Assembly: GCA_013396995.1 (NCBI GenBank)
Contig: VWZP01010272.1
Location: 107,611 to 171,610, forward strand
DNA: 64,000 nt
Reading direction: 5' to 3'
DNA from: Dicaeum eximium
Taxonomy: Eukaryota > Chordata > Aves > Passeriformes > Dicaeidae
Shown: positions 1 through 12,170 of the stretch, one piece after another
Layout: every line of letters starts with the position of its first letter
Position numbering within the stretch: position 1 is the stretch's first letter
Position numbers and translations under genes: made by a program
The notes under the pieces: model-generated
What the model was told of the DNA's origin: nothing
What the model saw: the letters and a program-made list of their open reading frames with translations, nothing else
The model's database searches: none

Positions 1-252
1 GCTGCAGCTCCTCCCAGGGGGCAGCTCTGATCTCTGCTCTCTGTGACAGGCACAGGAAATGGCTGGAGCTGTGCCAGGGGAGGTTTAGGTTGGATATCAG
101 GAAAAGCTCCTTCCCCCAGAGGGTGCTGGGCACTGCCCAGGCTCCCCAGGGAATGGGCACAGCCCCGAGGCTGCCAGAGCTCCAGGAGTGCTTGGGCAGC
201 ACTGCCAGGGGTGCACAGGGGTGGGATTGTTGGGGTGTCTGTGCAGAGCCAG
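1..252 (+). mobile_element. CR1 LINE fragment, sense, cut by the window edge and an N
   Basis: The sequence matches, almost base for base, the middle and 3' part of the CR1 copy that follows at 503-765: a CTCTGTGACAGGCACAGGA block, then GATATCAGGAAAAGCTCCTT, then GGGATTGTTGGGGTGTCTGT. It breaks off at the N at 253 where the neighbouring copy would continue to its tail. The close match and the N suggest either a recent tandem duplication or an assembly join. Confidence 0.8.
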
Positions 253-253
253 N

Positions 254-820
254 ACAGCCTTGTCCTGTGTGCATTGGGCCAAGCATCGCTGAGTGACGGG
301 ATTGTCCCTGACTGGGGCAGCCTCACCTCGAGTACTGCAGGCACTTTGGGGCACCACAGTATCAGAAGGATCTGAAACTGTTAGAAAGCATCCAAAGGAG
401 GGACACGAGGATGGGGAAGGGTCTCAAGGGGAAGCCATGGGAGGAGGAGCTGAGGGCACTTGGTTTGTTCAGCTGGAGAAGGGGAGATGGAGCACAGAGC
501 TCTCCAGAGCTGCAGCTCCTCCCAGGAGGCAGCTCTGATCTCTGCTCTCTGTGACAGGCACAGGATCCAAGGGAAGGGCTGGAGCTGTGACAGGGAGGTT
601 TAGGTTGGATATCAGGAAAAGCTCCTTCTCCCAGAGGGTGCTGGGCACTGCCCAGGCTCCCCAGGGAATGGTCCCAGCCCCGAGGCTGCCAGAGCTCCAG
701 GAGTGCTTGGGCAGCACTGCCAGGGGTGCACAGGGGTGGGATTGTTGGGGTGTCTGTGCAGAGCCAGAAATTGATTTTTGTGGGTCCTTCCAATTTAAGG
801 TCTTCCATGATTCTATGATT
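254..820 (+). mobile_element. CR1 LINE 3' fragment, sense
   Basis: It begins with the reverse-transcriptase-proximal segment seen in longer CR1s (GGGCAAGCA-like, then GGGGCACCACAGTAT, then AGCATCCAAAGGAGGG) and runs through to the tail, ending CCATGATTCTATGATT, the avian CR1 8-bp terminal repeat. Reading frames are broken, so it is a dead 5'-truncated copy. Confidence 0.85.
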
Positions 821-3031
821 TTGCTCCTCAGCAGTGCAGGCCCCATGTGTCTGTCGGTGTGTGGGACTATCACAGAGTGCCCAATTCCCTTTGGTGGTGT
901 TGTCTGCCTCCAGCAAACCTCCCTCCCTGGCTGCAAGAGCAGCACAGGTGGAAGAGCAGAGTCACTGGGGAGAGAAGTGATGACCAAGCTCCCCTTTGCT
1001 TGTGGTCAGGATACCCTTGATGGCCTTGGCAGTTACACTCATCCCACTTGCTGCACTCTTTTTGCCTGCATCTTACCTTTTAAATTCTCTGCAATCTGCT
1101 TCCCCTGTACTTCGGGAGCCCAAGGATGCCTCAGCTTTGTTTCAGCTTTCCAGGCAAACCAGGGAAGAGCGTCCCTTGGCTGAGAGCTGCTCACAAAGTG
1201 AGAGGGGGAGGTTTTGTAATTAGCTGCCCACCCTGGCCCTGCACACAGGATGTTACTGATGGGGCTGCTCTGTGGGGAGGGTGACCAGGAGTGGCAGATG
1301 GGATGTTTTGTTTTGTGGGTCAGTTTAAAGTAATCATAGAGCTGCTCTGCAGCCTTGACTTTCTGGTCTCTAATTTGTCCAAGTGTTTCTTAACAGAAAG
1401 ACTATGGGTAATGAACTGGGAGATTTGTCTAGTGCTTAAAGGGAAAACCCCATTTGCTGTGTTGCAATAAAACTTCCCTGACACCTTTCTCTATGTCAGA
1501 CACAGTGATTCAATCCATAACTGCTTGGCTGAGGTTGCAGTCTCCAATTTACAACCAGAAAAATAATTCTGGCTGAAACTGGGATTTCCAGACTTCCACC
1601 TGTCAATTGTCATAGAATCATAGAAGAGATGGTAAAGATCATCTCATTCAACCCCCTTGCAATGGGCAGGGACATAATGGGCTGGAGTTTATAAGATTTT
1701 CTGAGGGTAAATAATTTTTGGAAGATGCTTTCTGCTGCCTTGGCAGCCCCAGCTGGGCCAGGAACGAGGGAAGCAGTTCACTTGGTTGTGTGCATTAATC
1801 CAATTTCAGTCCTGGCTGGCTGAGAGCAGGAGCCCTGATTAGCAGGTGTGACTAAGGATGTGATGCAAGTATTCCTTTTGCATCAGTGTCCAGCTCTAGT
1901 GAAGCAAAATAATGATTTGTACCTCACGGTCTCAGTTGTGTTCCCCCCCAAAAAAAATTTGCTTTGAATGTAAATGCTGGAGCAGCAGTAGTTCCACTGT
2001 GGAGACTGAAGCCAGGCTCAGATTTGTCTGAAATTCAGTGATGCTGAAAGCTGGCAGCTGCCTTTTTCTGTCTGTCACAGTGAGAATCTGCAACAGGCAG
2101 TGAGTGACAGGCATGTCAGGGCTTGGGGGCTAAAAGCACAGGTGTCATGAGCTGAAACAGAGGAAAATGGAGCAGTTATGCACAAAAAGCACTGAGAGGT
2201 CTCTTTTTAGTGAGTGAGTTTTTCCTCTATTATCTCTAATGGAGGAAAACTTGATGCTGAAGGTTCTGTCCTGACAGCTTTTTATAGGCACTTCCCTGTA
2301 CTCCCTGTTTTTTGCTAACAAAATTGCAGTGAGCATCCCCTCAGGGGAGTCTGCACCATGCCATGAGAGGGGCTGTGCATCAGCTGTTCACCTGGGACAG
2401 CAACCCCTTCAGCCCACAATAGTGTCTGCTGATGGTCTCACCCCATTTAGCCCTTTTCCTTCCCACTGCCATGGCCTCTGGAGTGGCAGGCTGGCCCAGG
2501 ACAGCCTGGGTACATGGTGCTGGGCTTTTTCCCCCTGTAGTGTAACTGATCCTCACCAGGTGCCACTCCTGGGGCAGGGTTTCTCTTTCCCCAGCAGTCT
2601 GTCCTTGTGCCTTGGCTTCTGAAGAGGGCACATCATCTCTCTTAACACCCTAGGCTGCAGGCTAACGAGCATGGGGCCCTGTAATTAATAAATGGCCATC
2701 AGCATGGCAGTGAGGGAATGCATTGGGCACTCTTGCCAAGCTATGAATGTCTGCTGGGGTCAGGAGGAAGCACAAATAAATTTTGGCTGCTGCTGCCAAA
2801 TAGAGGGGAGAAAGGATATATGAACGTAAAAGCCCATAGTTCCTACTCACACATCTGCTTTTTACTGCCAAATAAGAAATTAATGTAATCCATTAGCTAA
2901 TGCAATCTATCATCAGTCCAGTGATTGATAATGATCCTGAAAGAGGGCAGCATGTCCTGCTTTAATATCAGAGCAAGGAAGGGAGGTTTGTCTCCTCACA
3001 GAGAGAGACTCAGGCTCATGGCTGCTGGCAT
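821..3031. other. No gene seen; short antisense CR1 scrap and an AT-rich block
   Basis: Unique sequence apart from a 60-bp CR1 scrap near 1611. An AT-rich block at about 2870-2940 is dense in TAAT and TGATTGAT motifs and is discussed as a possible enhancer. Confidence 0.5.
1611..1672 (-). mobile_element. CR1 3' end scrap, antisense
   Basis: CATAGAATCATAGAA followed by a diverged AAAGATCATCTCATTCAACC and GGGCAGGGACA is the reverse complement of a CR1 3' end. Only about 60 bp is recognisable. Confidence 0.65.
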
Positions 3032-3324
3032 CATGGAATCATGAAATAGTTTGGGCTGGAAGGGACATTAAAGTTCATCTCATTCCACCACCTGCTGTGG
3101 GCAGGGACACCTTCCACTATCCCAGGTTGCTCCAAGCCCCATCCAACCTGGACACAACCAGGACTCACAGCCCTGCTGGGTTCCCTTGCAGCCCTGCCAA
3201 AAAGTGCCTTGCACATTTCCAGGGATCCAGGGGCAGCCAGAGCTTCTCTGGGCACCCTGTGCCAGGGCCTCCCCACCTTCACCGGGAAGAGTTTCTTCCC
3301 AGTATCCAATCTAAACCTTCCATG
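3032..3324 (-). mobile_element. CR1 3' fragment, antisense, with a foreign insert of about 60 bp
   Basis: It starts CATGGAATCATGAAATAG, then GGGCTGGAAGGGACATTAAAG, then GGGCAGGGACACCTTCCACT, and continues to the CCAATCTAAACC segment. Between CCAACCTGG and the expected ACACTTCCAGGGAT segment lie about 60 extra bases (3151-3213) that other copies here lack. Part of the insert recurs at 8696-8738. Confidence 0.8.
3166..3209. repeat. Dispersed repeat segment of about 43 bp, copy 1
   Basis: It starts CACAGCCCTGCTGGGTTCCC and ends GCCAAAAAGTGCCT. It matches 8696-8738 with only a two-base indel and lies inside an antisense CR1. I do not recognise its family. Confidence 0.6.
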
Positions 3325-4420
3325 CTTCATGTTAAGGCCCTTAACTTCCTTTAAACTGAGATCGTTGCTCAGGCCTTCGAAAGAGGGTGAGCTGAAGCTG
3401 CTGGATGGGACAGTGCTGGACCAGAGGTCCCTGAGGTTCATGTCTCTGGTGGGTGGGAAGCTTAGCTGTGCTGGCCATGAGGCTGCTCTCCTGTACAGGA
3501 CTCAGGTGTCACTCACCTCTCACTGACCTGCTGCCGGTGTGTGGGGATCATCCAGGTCACTGCTGGGCAGGGTCTCCATGTCTCTGTCCCTCTGCAGTGG
3601 CACAGGCTTGCTGGGAGGCAGAGCACGCATGGCTGTGTGCTGGCACATGGACTCTCAGCTGCCCAGAGCCCAGGAGCTGCTGCTGTGACAGTCCCTGGGG
3701 CGAGGGGTGGGATGGACCCTGCAAAGGGCGAGTCAGGCCACGGTCCCTGAGGAGTGAGAACCAGGTACTGTCACATCTGACAGTTTGACTGCAGCAGTCA
3801 TTAAAGACATCTGTTTAATTTCCATCCGTGACATCCGCTTTCCAGAGCGGGGAAAACAGTTCTTCCTGATTCCCTTTATATTTGGTGTTTTCACATTAAG
3901 TTGTGGGGAGAATCTGCCTTTTCAGGGAAGATTCCTTTGGAAGCATGTGCTGGCTGAGCTGTCCTGGCTGTTCAGCAGCCATCAGTGGCCACTGCTAAAT
4001 GTTCCCACCTGTGAGATCCATGCTGAGATCACTTGAGAGTGACCCCGGGCGTGTGGAGGTAAAGCAGCGCATGTGCTGTTGTGTGACATGGGCAGCAGTG
4101 AGGACAGGCCGCTGGCTCACTGCTGGCAGCACATCTGATCTCATTCCAGAGCTGGGAAATTAAGGAAGTGGGGTAAAACCTGTTGTCCTTGGGTGTTTGT
4201 TTTTCTGCATATGGAAATCATTGCTGGGATGTGAAATACAAGTGCTGGGTAGGGACAGGATGGGCCAGGTCCAAGGGCAGGAGCACAGGCCCTGCTTTTC
4301 TTTGGTTCCCTGAAGGAACTCTTCGGAGCCCCTGGCTCTCTGCCAGTCTGGAAGCAAAAGAAATACAGGGCTGATAAAGGGATTTAAGCTGGGATGTGTC
4401 AAAACATACAAGAGAAGGGT
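3325..4420. other. No gene seen
   Basis: Unique sequence. Open frames on both strands are short and show no coding-like base composition. Confidence 0.5.
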
Positions 4421-4427
4421 TACAAGA

Positions 4428-4738
4428 GAGCTAGAGAGGGACTTGTGACAAGGGCCTGGAGTGATGGAACAAAGGGAATGGCTTCTGACTTCCAGAGGAC
4501 AGGGTTAGATGGGATACAGGGAAGAAATTCTTGGCTGTGAGGGTGGTGAGGCCCTGGCACAGGTTGCCCAGAGAAGCTGTGGCTGCCCCTGCATCTCTGG
4601 AAGTGTTCCAGGCCAGACTGGACAGGGCTTGGAGGAGCCTGGGGTAGGGGAAGGTGTCCTCGCCCATGGCAGGGGTGGAATGGGATGGGCTTTAAGATCC
4701 CTCCCAACTCAGACCCAAACCATTCTGTGATTCTATGA
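4428..4738 (+). mobile_element. CR1 3' fragment, sense
   Basis: It runs from GAGAGGGACTTGTGACAAGG through CTGTGGCTGCCCCTGCATC and GGAAGGTGTCC to CCAAACCATTCTGTGATTCTATGA, a complete CR1 tail with the 8-bp terminal repeat. Confidence 0.88.
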
Positions 4739-7340
4739 AACTCCTCTTGTCTTGGTCTTCTGTTGATATGAGAGCGCTCTCATGGCCCATCTGTGTGCTG
4801 CATGCCCTTGCATGAGGGGGTACCTGTGATGGGCCCCTTACCTGGTCTCATGAGAGGGGCAGGCAGGAGAAGGGGAGTGCTGGACACTTCTGCTGCTATC
4901 TGCACGGGTGTAACCATCTACAAGTGAAAAGCAGCCAAAGCACAGGCTCCAGTGGTGGAGCTCTCCCTCATCTTTTCCCCAAAGCTAACTTTGCCTTTGC
5001 AGACACAAAGGTGGGTCTGTGTCCCTGCCTTGGCAGGGCTGGCCATGGCCCAGCGTTGGCTTTGTGTGCCCCGGGCTCCCAGAGCTGCAGATGGGCTGGG
5101 TGAGTGGCTGCTCAATGCCAGCATTATCTGTGGCCACCCCGCCTCCCTTGGGAGGACAGGCAGGGGGTGCTGGCCATGCCCCCCTTGCTGCTGCTCTGGG
5201 TCCCCGGCACCCCTGAGAGCCAGGCACTGCATGGGGCACAGCTGCTGTGCTGATCCTGTCTGTCCCTGATGGTCTCTTTGCTCCTGCAGGGACCTGTCCT
5301 CTGGCTGCACACCCCCTCAGAGCAGGGAGGAGGGTTCATTCCAAGAGCACATGGTCCTGCTTGGATGGAGTTGCACCAACTTCAGCCTTTGCCATCTGCA
5401 CTGCTGCCATGTGGCTGAGAGAAGGGAACATGTGATATCCCTATTCCAGTAAGGTTTTAGTGCTCCTGCCATGGGACAGAGGGATGGAGCCCCTTGGAGA
5501 TTGTGTACCCCACCAGGTACAGGGACTAATCCTCTGCATTGTTGCTCCCTGACTCCCTGCCCTCCTCTGCTCTCCTTTTGTCTAGGTCTGTCTCAGACTC
5601 CAGAAGGAGAAGGTGGAAAAAACAACCTGTGAATAGTGCAGGGATAAGCTCGGGGTGCTGGAGCTGAGACAGGGGCTTGGTGTGTGTGGATCCACACAGG
5701 GCCTTAGGGGATGTGTGCTGTACGTTCTCCAAGTGCAAGTATGGACTGCAGTGTCCTTTGGGCTAACCTGAAGGACGAGACAAGCAGGTGTGTGGTCAGG
5801 GAGAGCTTAGGAGGAGCTGCCTGTGGACAACGTGGTCTTCATGACTGCTGAAAGAAGAGGTGGCACAAAGCAGCACATGGCAGGTGGGCACAGCATGGGC
5901 TGTGTCCCTTGTCTGGTTTCTGGCACCTTCGCTTTTTGGGTCTGCCTGTGAACACCTCCTTGGCTGCCCAGAGGTTGTAGGAATGGTGGTCAGGGTTGTT
6001 TTAATGCCTGAGCAAAGGTGAGAGCAGGTTTCTATGGGTTCCTCTGCCCCAGACTCCTGGCAGGAGTCTGATCCCTCTGTGTTTCCTTCCTGCATCCTGT
6101 TTGCATGGCGATGGTCGGGGGGGTCTGGCAGCTGTCACTAGAGCCCTCTGCCCCCTCTTCCATGCTCCCACAGCGGAATTTCAGGGTGAACTCTTTCCTT
6201 GAGAACTGGGAAACTGCAAGAGCAGTGCCCCTGTCTCTGATCCCCCTTGCAGCCCCCCATGCTTTCCAGATGAAGGTGGGAGGAGAGAAGGGAGTAGCAG
6301 GAGACTGGAAGTGTTGCAGGGTTGGTCCCCAGGGGGGCAGTGATTTATGTCCCCATGGTGTGTGGGGTAGGGGCACAAGAGGGCAGCCAGGCACTGCTGC
6401 TCCTATGGCTCTGGCACTTGTGGGACTGGGATGCACTGTTGGAGCCCCTCACTTGTGCTCAACCCTCTACCCTGTCTTGATCTCACTGCCTTCTTCCACC
6501 CCACCTCTGTGTGCTCTTTAGTCAGCACCAGACTCTTTTGGGTGGCCAAATATCTGTATCTCATGGAAGTTCCATCTTTTTGAAGAATTATTTCTTCGTT
6601 TTCACAAAGGTTGTCTCCCGAGGAGACAGACCTCATGCTTTTGGAGCATTGGATACAGCTCCTGCTGAAGGAGCATCTGTTCCCCAGTGCCCTGTGGGAG
6701 TTGCTGCTGTCCCTTGTGCCCAGTCACCTGCCTGCCCTTTGTGCTGCCAGGCACGGTGATGGATGGTACCACATGGGTGGGCTGAGAGAGGCTTCACAGA
6801 GGCTTGTCTTTCTCTGGTGGTATGAAATCTGATGCTCCTGGGGCTTCTGCTGTGAGCTCTATGCCTGGGTTACAGCTCTAGGGAGAGGGAAAACGCCTCT
6901 GCAGAAGATGGTGGTTAAGACATCAAAGGATTGAAGCGGGAGGGACATAACAAATGTAATTGTCATGGGGTGCTTCCCTCTTGGCACTGGGAATGAGCTG
7001 TATGAGGTGGAGAGAGATGCTTTGCACAGAAACGTGCTCTTTGGTGGTGTCAGGGATGTCAGGATTGACAAGGTGTGATTCTCATCTAAGCTCTTGCTAT
7101 GAGGTGCTGCCTCTGATAGGGAGAGGCAGAGCAGGTTGTTAACTGCTTGGGAATGAACAGGAGGCAGAGCACTAAGACTCTTTTTCCTTTTTTTCCCCTC
7201 CCCAGCACTTGTAGTTCTGACCTAGAAATTCCCTACTACATTTGCTGAGCTGGCTTAGTTAAAGACTTGACTAATTTCTGGAGGATTACTTATTCAGAAA
7301 GTATAGGTATTTCCCAATATGACCGGATGGAGCCTGCCCG

Positions 7341-7372
7341 TGCCCCTGAGATCTTGTGCCCCTGAGATCTTG
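7341..7372. repeat. 16-bp unit repeated twice in tandem
   Basis: TGCCCCTGAGATCTTG occurs twice without any difference, directly adjacent. The perfect identity suggests a recent duplication. Confidence 0.9.
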
Positions 7373-7589
7373 GCTGTGTCTGGCAGCTCCAGCTGAGGGG
7401 CTTCTCCTCAGAGGAGCCACTGATAGCCAGCTGCTGCGGCTACGGTGGACCTGGACAAGTTTAGAGTTTAGCTCCTGTCCAGGAGCTCCGGAAAGCAGAG
7501 GGATGGAGTTACCCTTTGCAAAGGGTCAGCTTCCCTCAGGTACCTCAGTTGAGAGCATTATCTAGACAGCGGTGAAGAAGGAGCCAGTC

Positions 7590-7930
7590 CTGGTGAGAGG
7601 TTTCAGTCTTTATTCCAGCTTGTGTGGCTTCTCACTGCCACCAGCCCTCTCCCAGTGGTCCCTGCCGACTCCCCCTGACCGTGCAGTCTCCCTGGCTTTT
7701 ATCCGGGGGGAGGGGATGGGAAGGGGCAGGAAACCCACCAACCAGGTAAGGGAGGGGTGGGTTTCAAGGNCCTACAAGAGACTGTGGGGAAGGAGGGTAA
7801 TGTCTACTCCTAACGTTGTAGGCCAACCTGCTCAGGGTTCCTGGTCTGGGGACAGGTGCTGGTCTGTCCCCAGGTGTCTCAAGGGCACATCTGCTGTGCA
7901 GGTGCCTATTGGAGGGCACATTATGATGTA
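7590..7930 (-). mobile_element. Possible LTR remnant
   Basis: A TTTATT at about 7610 (AATAAA on the minus strand) is followed by a GC-rich stretch with TTTTATCC and G-runs, and the block has more CpG than its surroundings. This resembles the polyadenylation and promoter parts of avian retroviral LTRs. I could not find matching ends or a target duplication, so the call is weak. The N at 7770 lies inside. Confidence 0.25.
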
Positions 7931-8695
7931 GTTGTGTCTTGCTCTGGTCCTTTAATTTGTTTTCACTCTGCTTAAACAGAAAACCTAAATCTGGTCTTCA
8001 GTGACACAATTTCAGCTCGTGCTGCTGTTCCTCCTCCCTGGAGGTCCCTGTGACTGATGTCCCCAAGGCCCTGTCTCAGCCTCCCAGTTTGTGGTGGGCA
8101 CCTCCACCTTGGCCAGGGCTTTCACAGTGGGCCTTGGCCACAGGGATCTTTGGAGTCCTCTGGAGAGGGGCTGCCAGCAGCAGATCTGCAGAGATCTGGT
8201 GGTAGTGCTGGCGTTTGAGGGATCCTTGTGCCCTGTCTCTGTGGGTGGGGTGGTGCTGGTCCTCCCTGCAGCATGCCTGCAAACCACTTTCCAGTCTCTC
8301 CAGAGCCACTTTGGAGGGAGCATGCAGCAAGCTGCAGTGTGGGCAGTACTTGTTCCTTTAAAGCCATGTTGTTGTGCTCAGGATCATTCCTCAGATGTAC
8401 AGTGACAGCAGCTGTTTTTCAGGTTGCAAATAGCTCCATGCCCTGGAGAGTGAGTGGAAGAATGTATTCACTTGATCTCCACAAGCTCTTGATGTGCTGA
8501 TGAAAGTGAATTCCCTGTTCAACAGCAAAGTAAGGGCAGGTTGGCAGTTTTGCTCCTTTCTATGCTTTTCCCATGGTATTTTGGGAGGAAGCAGGGTGAA
8601 GAGGCTGTCAGCAGCCTTGGACCCATCTGCAGTGCTGGGGATTGAGTCAGGGGCTTGGTCCTTCACTGCAGTTGTGGGAAGGTTGGGGAGAGACC

Positions 8696-8738
8696 CACAG
8701 CCCTGCTGGGTTCCCTGCAGCCCTGCCAAAAAGTGCCT
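8696..8738. repeat. Dispersed repeat segment of about 43 bp, copy 2
   Basis: Second copy of the segment at 3166-3209, here in sequence with no recognisable CR1 around it. The shared block is flanked by different bases on both sides. Confidence 0.6.
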
Positions 8739-11700
8739 GGAGGGAACACGAGCTCCTCAGGAGAACTTCTGCAGGGAGTGATTCTCTTGCTGTCTGTCCC
8801 TCAGCACAGGGGCTTTGGCAGGAGGCTGAGTTTGTCCTGGACACCATTGTATAGGCACAGCTGTCACAGCTGGAGGAGCCTGGGCCACCCAGGGTTCTGT
8901 AAACCCCCTTTTCAGAATGCAGTACCCAAAACATCTGTTTCCCTGACCTGTGTGAACAGGCAGCTTTGCTGGTAGTGACTGCTTTTTGTTTGTGTTTTGG
9001 CAGAATGATTGCAACAGTAAATGATTTATTAATAACCTGCAAATAGCTGCTCACCAGCTGAGCAGTGGGATGTGTTTGTGCACTCTCCTTGGCTGCAGGG
9101 AGCTGCCAAAAGCACCAGTGCTCAAAGCTGACAGTTTGGCTGACAAACAGGGGTGTGCAGCTGCTGGGGCTGCAGTCACTGGGTGCTGGGGCTCTCCCCA
9201 AATCCAGCAGCTTTCACGGGGTGCAGAGGCAGCACCGTGGCTTTGGGGGGAGGGTGTTGCTCTGCTGGATCCATGCTGGTGCTCGTAGCAGAAAAACGCA
9301 GAAGTGAGGAATGCTCTGCCTGTAGCAGCCCCATGAGCTTTATGGGTGCTGGGGACATAGGTAAGGAGCTGCTGTCACCTGAAAGGGCCAGTCCAGGGCA
9401 GTGCCCTGCAGCCTGCCCATGCCTCCCACATCGATGGCAGGAGTTGGCATTTCACACCAAGTCGTCATCTCAGGTGGTCTGCAGGCATCTCTTCTCCAGT
9501 TTCTCCAACTTCTCTCCCCACTGGAGTTTGGAAATCTGTCGGCATCCTTGCTTGGATCAGAGCAACTGAATTTTAGCTGTTATTTCCTTCTGTAAGTGCA
9601 CCTTCATCCGGGTCCTGCAGGAGCTTTCACACAAGCTCCTGAACCATGAGGGGTTTAAAGGGAGAGGGGAAGGGTTGGGAGAGGACATGAGTGGCTCAGC
9701 TTTACCCCACTATGGGAAGCTAGGAGGATTTGATGGATGAGGACAGTGGAGTGAGTGAAGGGCAGGCTGTGTTTATGGAACTGAGCCCAGCCATGTGGCA
9801 TGGGGAACGACACCACAGGGTAGTGCTTGGCTGAATGGGATGTTTCCAGAGCCAGGCTGGGACTGTAGAATGGCCTTTCCAGGGAGCAGAGCATTACAGC
9901 AGTGAAGGTGGTGGGGGCAGTTGCTTTAAGCTCCTGTCTCCAGGTGTGTGCAGCATGTGGGAAGCAAACTGCACCAGAGATCCACTGCAGAGGAGTGTTA
10001 TCCATGAGTGTAACCTTCCTCCAGACATTGTGTGCTTGTGAAAGCACCTGGATCTCTGCAGTGGAGCCTGGCACAGCATCCAAGCCAACAGGTTCCCTTT
10101 GCAAAGGAGTGGGAATTGGCAGCTGTAAGCCTAGAGAGCAGGAAAGAGTGTGAGGTGTGCAGGTGGCTGGACCTGGAAACTCACACTTAAGAGCTGGAAA
10201 TGCTCCCTGCATCTGCGAGCGAGCCCAGGGTGTCAGCTCTGGTTCCCTGGGAAAATTATCTACAGGTGCCTTGTGCTGGGTGGATGGGTTTGCTCTGTGG
10301 ATGCCAATGGAAGCTCTGCTGTGTGAACTCTTCCCCTGCATCTGCTTCCCCTAGACAAGTCCAATGTTTTACTGCTCAGGCTCCATTGTGAAGGTGCTGA
10401 ACACTTAGGGGGTGTCAGAGTCCAATTTAATGTAGTCTGTGCTGCTTAGGAAGTGGCACTTGCTACACCCTCAATAATGCTATACTAAACTGGGTTATGT
10501 CCCCAAAGCCATGAGATTCTTCAGCATATGATGTTCCTGATGCTGTGATAGCCTGCGCTCCTCTGGTCCTGTCAGCCCTGGGCAAGGGAACCGGGGTTAA
10601 TCCTTTCCTGTCTGTCAGAACCAAAGCAAGTGCTTTGGATTCCCAAAGTGCCATGGTCTCGAGGGGGTTGGCCGTGTCACTCGCTCTTCTCTGGGAAGGA
10701 AGACCCTGTGAGGTGCTGAAGCTCCCTGCTGCCCCTGGCCTGGGGCTGTTTGTGCTGTTCCTGCAGCCTTGGGAGCCCCTGCATTCCGAGCATCCCTTTG
10801 CTTCTTCCCTTGGAATCAAGGTCTGCCTCATTCTCCACAGGCACAGCATGGCTGTGTCTGCACATTTACTTTACTGCTAATGGAGCTGCTGCTTTACCCA
10901 TTGGTTCCTGCATCCAGAAAGGGCTCACGAGAGCAACTGCAGCTTTTCCTTTGCTCCACAGGGCCTCTCGGGTGCCTGGATAGCTGCAATGTTTGCTGGA
11001 TTTCATCAGATGAGAGGCGCATCTTTCTTAATAGCCTGTATAATTTTTTTCCAAAGGGACCCATTGCATTAAATCTTTAATCCAGCCAGCTGCTAAGGGA
11101 GAAGAGTCAGGCTCCCTGCCTTTGCTGTGGAGCTCTTGCACTGCCCTAATGTTACTGGAGAGGCTTTCCCCTTCAGAGGAGCTGGTGCAGTTGGAGCCTT
11201 TGGGGTGGCAAAGGGCCTTGTTGCTCCTCTGCTTTCTCCCTGTCCTTTGCTGTAATGCCATATCCACTGTGGGCCAGGGAAGCAGGATCCTCTCTGTCTT
11301 GTGTGTACTTGGGTCACATCAGCTGGAACGATGTGAGATAAACTGTGTAGGATTTGGGATATGCTCTTGCAGGGCTGCTACCAAAAACCCTGTTCCAGCA
11401 GGTTGCTTCTGCTTTCTTCTGTGATTTCTTTTCTTTCCATTCTCAAAAATCCTTGCTTGCCCTAATTTCTTAAGAGTTTCAGGGTTGCTGACTGTAATTT
11501 TTGGTAGCTTTTTTTATAAAATGCCTTTTGGAAATGAGGTGACATTTTGCTGAGCCTGGTGCTGCCTGCCTTGCTCCTGGCAGGGGAGAGAAAGAGGGCT
11601 CTGCTAGCCCAGCTCACACTGTCCCATCCTACTTGTGCTGATTTGACTTTTATACTGCATTTGCTGCATGCTTTGACCTTTCCTTCCTTCCTGTCCCCTG

Positions 11701-12020
11701 CTTTCTGCCCTCACAGCCCTATCTGTGAAGCGGGACTAATTTGGGAGGAAAGCCTCATTCATTTTTTGTGCTCAACCGCAGGCGCAGCTGTTGGCTGTGC
11801 TGGCAATTGCCTTTGATAGACATTTACAGAGACAGTGACCCATGAAAGAGTAAATCAAAGACTCAAAGCTGGTGCCTGGGAGGCACCTTAATCTGATGTG
11901 TTCCTCTGCAAATAGTGGGCAGGTAACAAAGACACATCTGCAAATCAGGCAGAGTTCAGCAGGGGATGCAGCTTCCCAAAGAAAAGGGGCCTGAGGATGG
12001 CTGGGACATCTTCGGACTTA

Positions 12021-12170
12021 TCATAGAATCATGAGATGTCCTGAGTGAGAATAAACTCATGAGGATCGTTGAGTCCAACTCCTGGCCCTGCACAGACACC
12101 CCAACAATCCCACCCTGTGCATCCCTGAGCTCTGGCAGCCTAGGGGCTGTGACCATTCCCTGGGGAGCCT
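12021..12170 (-). mobile_element. CR1 3' fragment, antisense
   Basis: TCATAGAATCATGAGATGTCC, then GAGTCCAACTCCTGGCCCTG, then CACAGACACCCCAACAATCC and CTGGCAGCC. It is the same subfamily as the copies at the window start and at 19.7 kb, truncated after TGGGGAGCCT and carrying an internal deletion. Confidence 0.85.

Larger units (their letters stand above)
4739..12020. other. No gene seen (7.3 kb), possible LTR remnant inside
   Basis: No CR1 longer than a scrap and no supported exon. It holds a 16-bp direct repeat at 7341, an LTR-like stretch at about 7.6-7.9 kb with a single N, and the second copy of a dispersed segment at 8.7 kb. The longest open frame (228 codons, minus strand, 9655-10341) has no recognisable protein similarity. 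Confidence 0.5.

Noticed and set aside
551..1183. 210-codon + strand open frame
   Set aside because: The first 85 codons are CR1 read in a non-coding frame and the rest is ordinary unique sequence.
9040..9066. Imperfect hairpin around CTGCTCACCAGCTGAGCAG
   Set aside because: Short stem, common by chance in this composition.
9655..10341. 228-codon minus-strand open frame
   Set aside because: No recognisable protein, no good start context, no coding-like third-position pattern.
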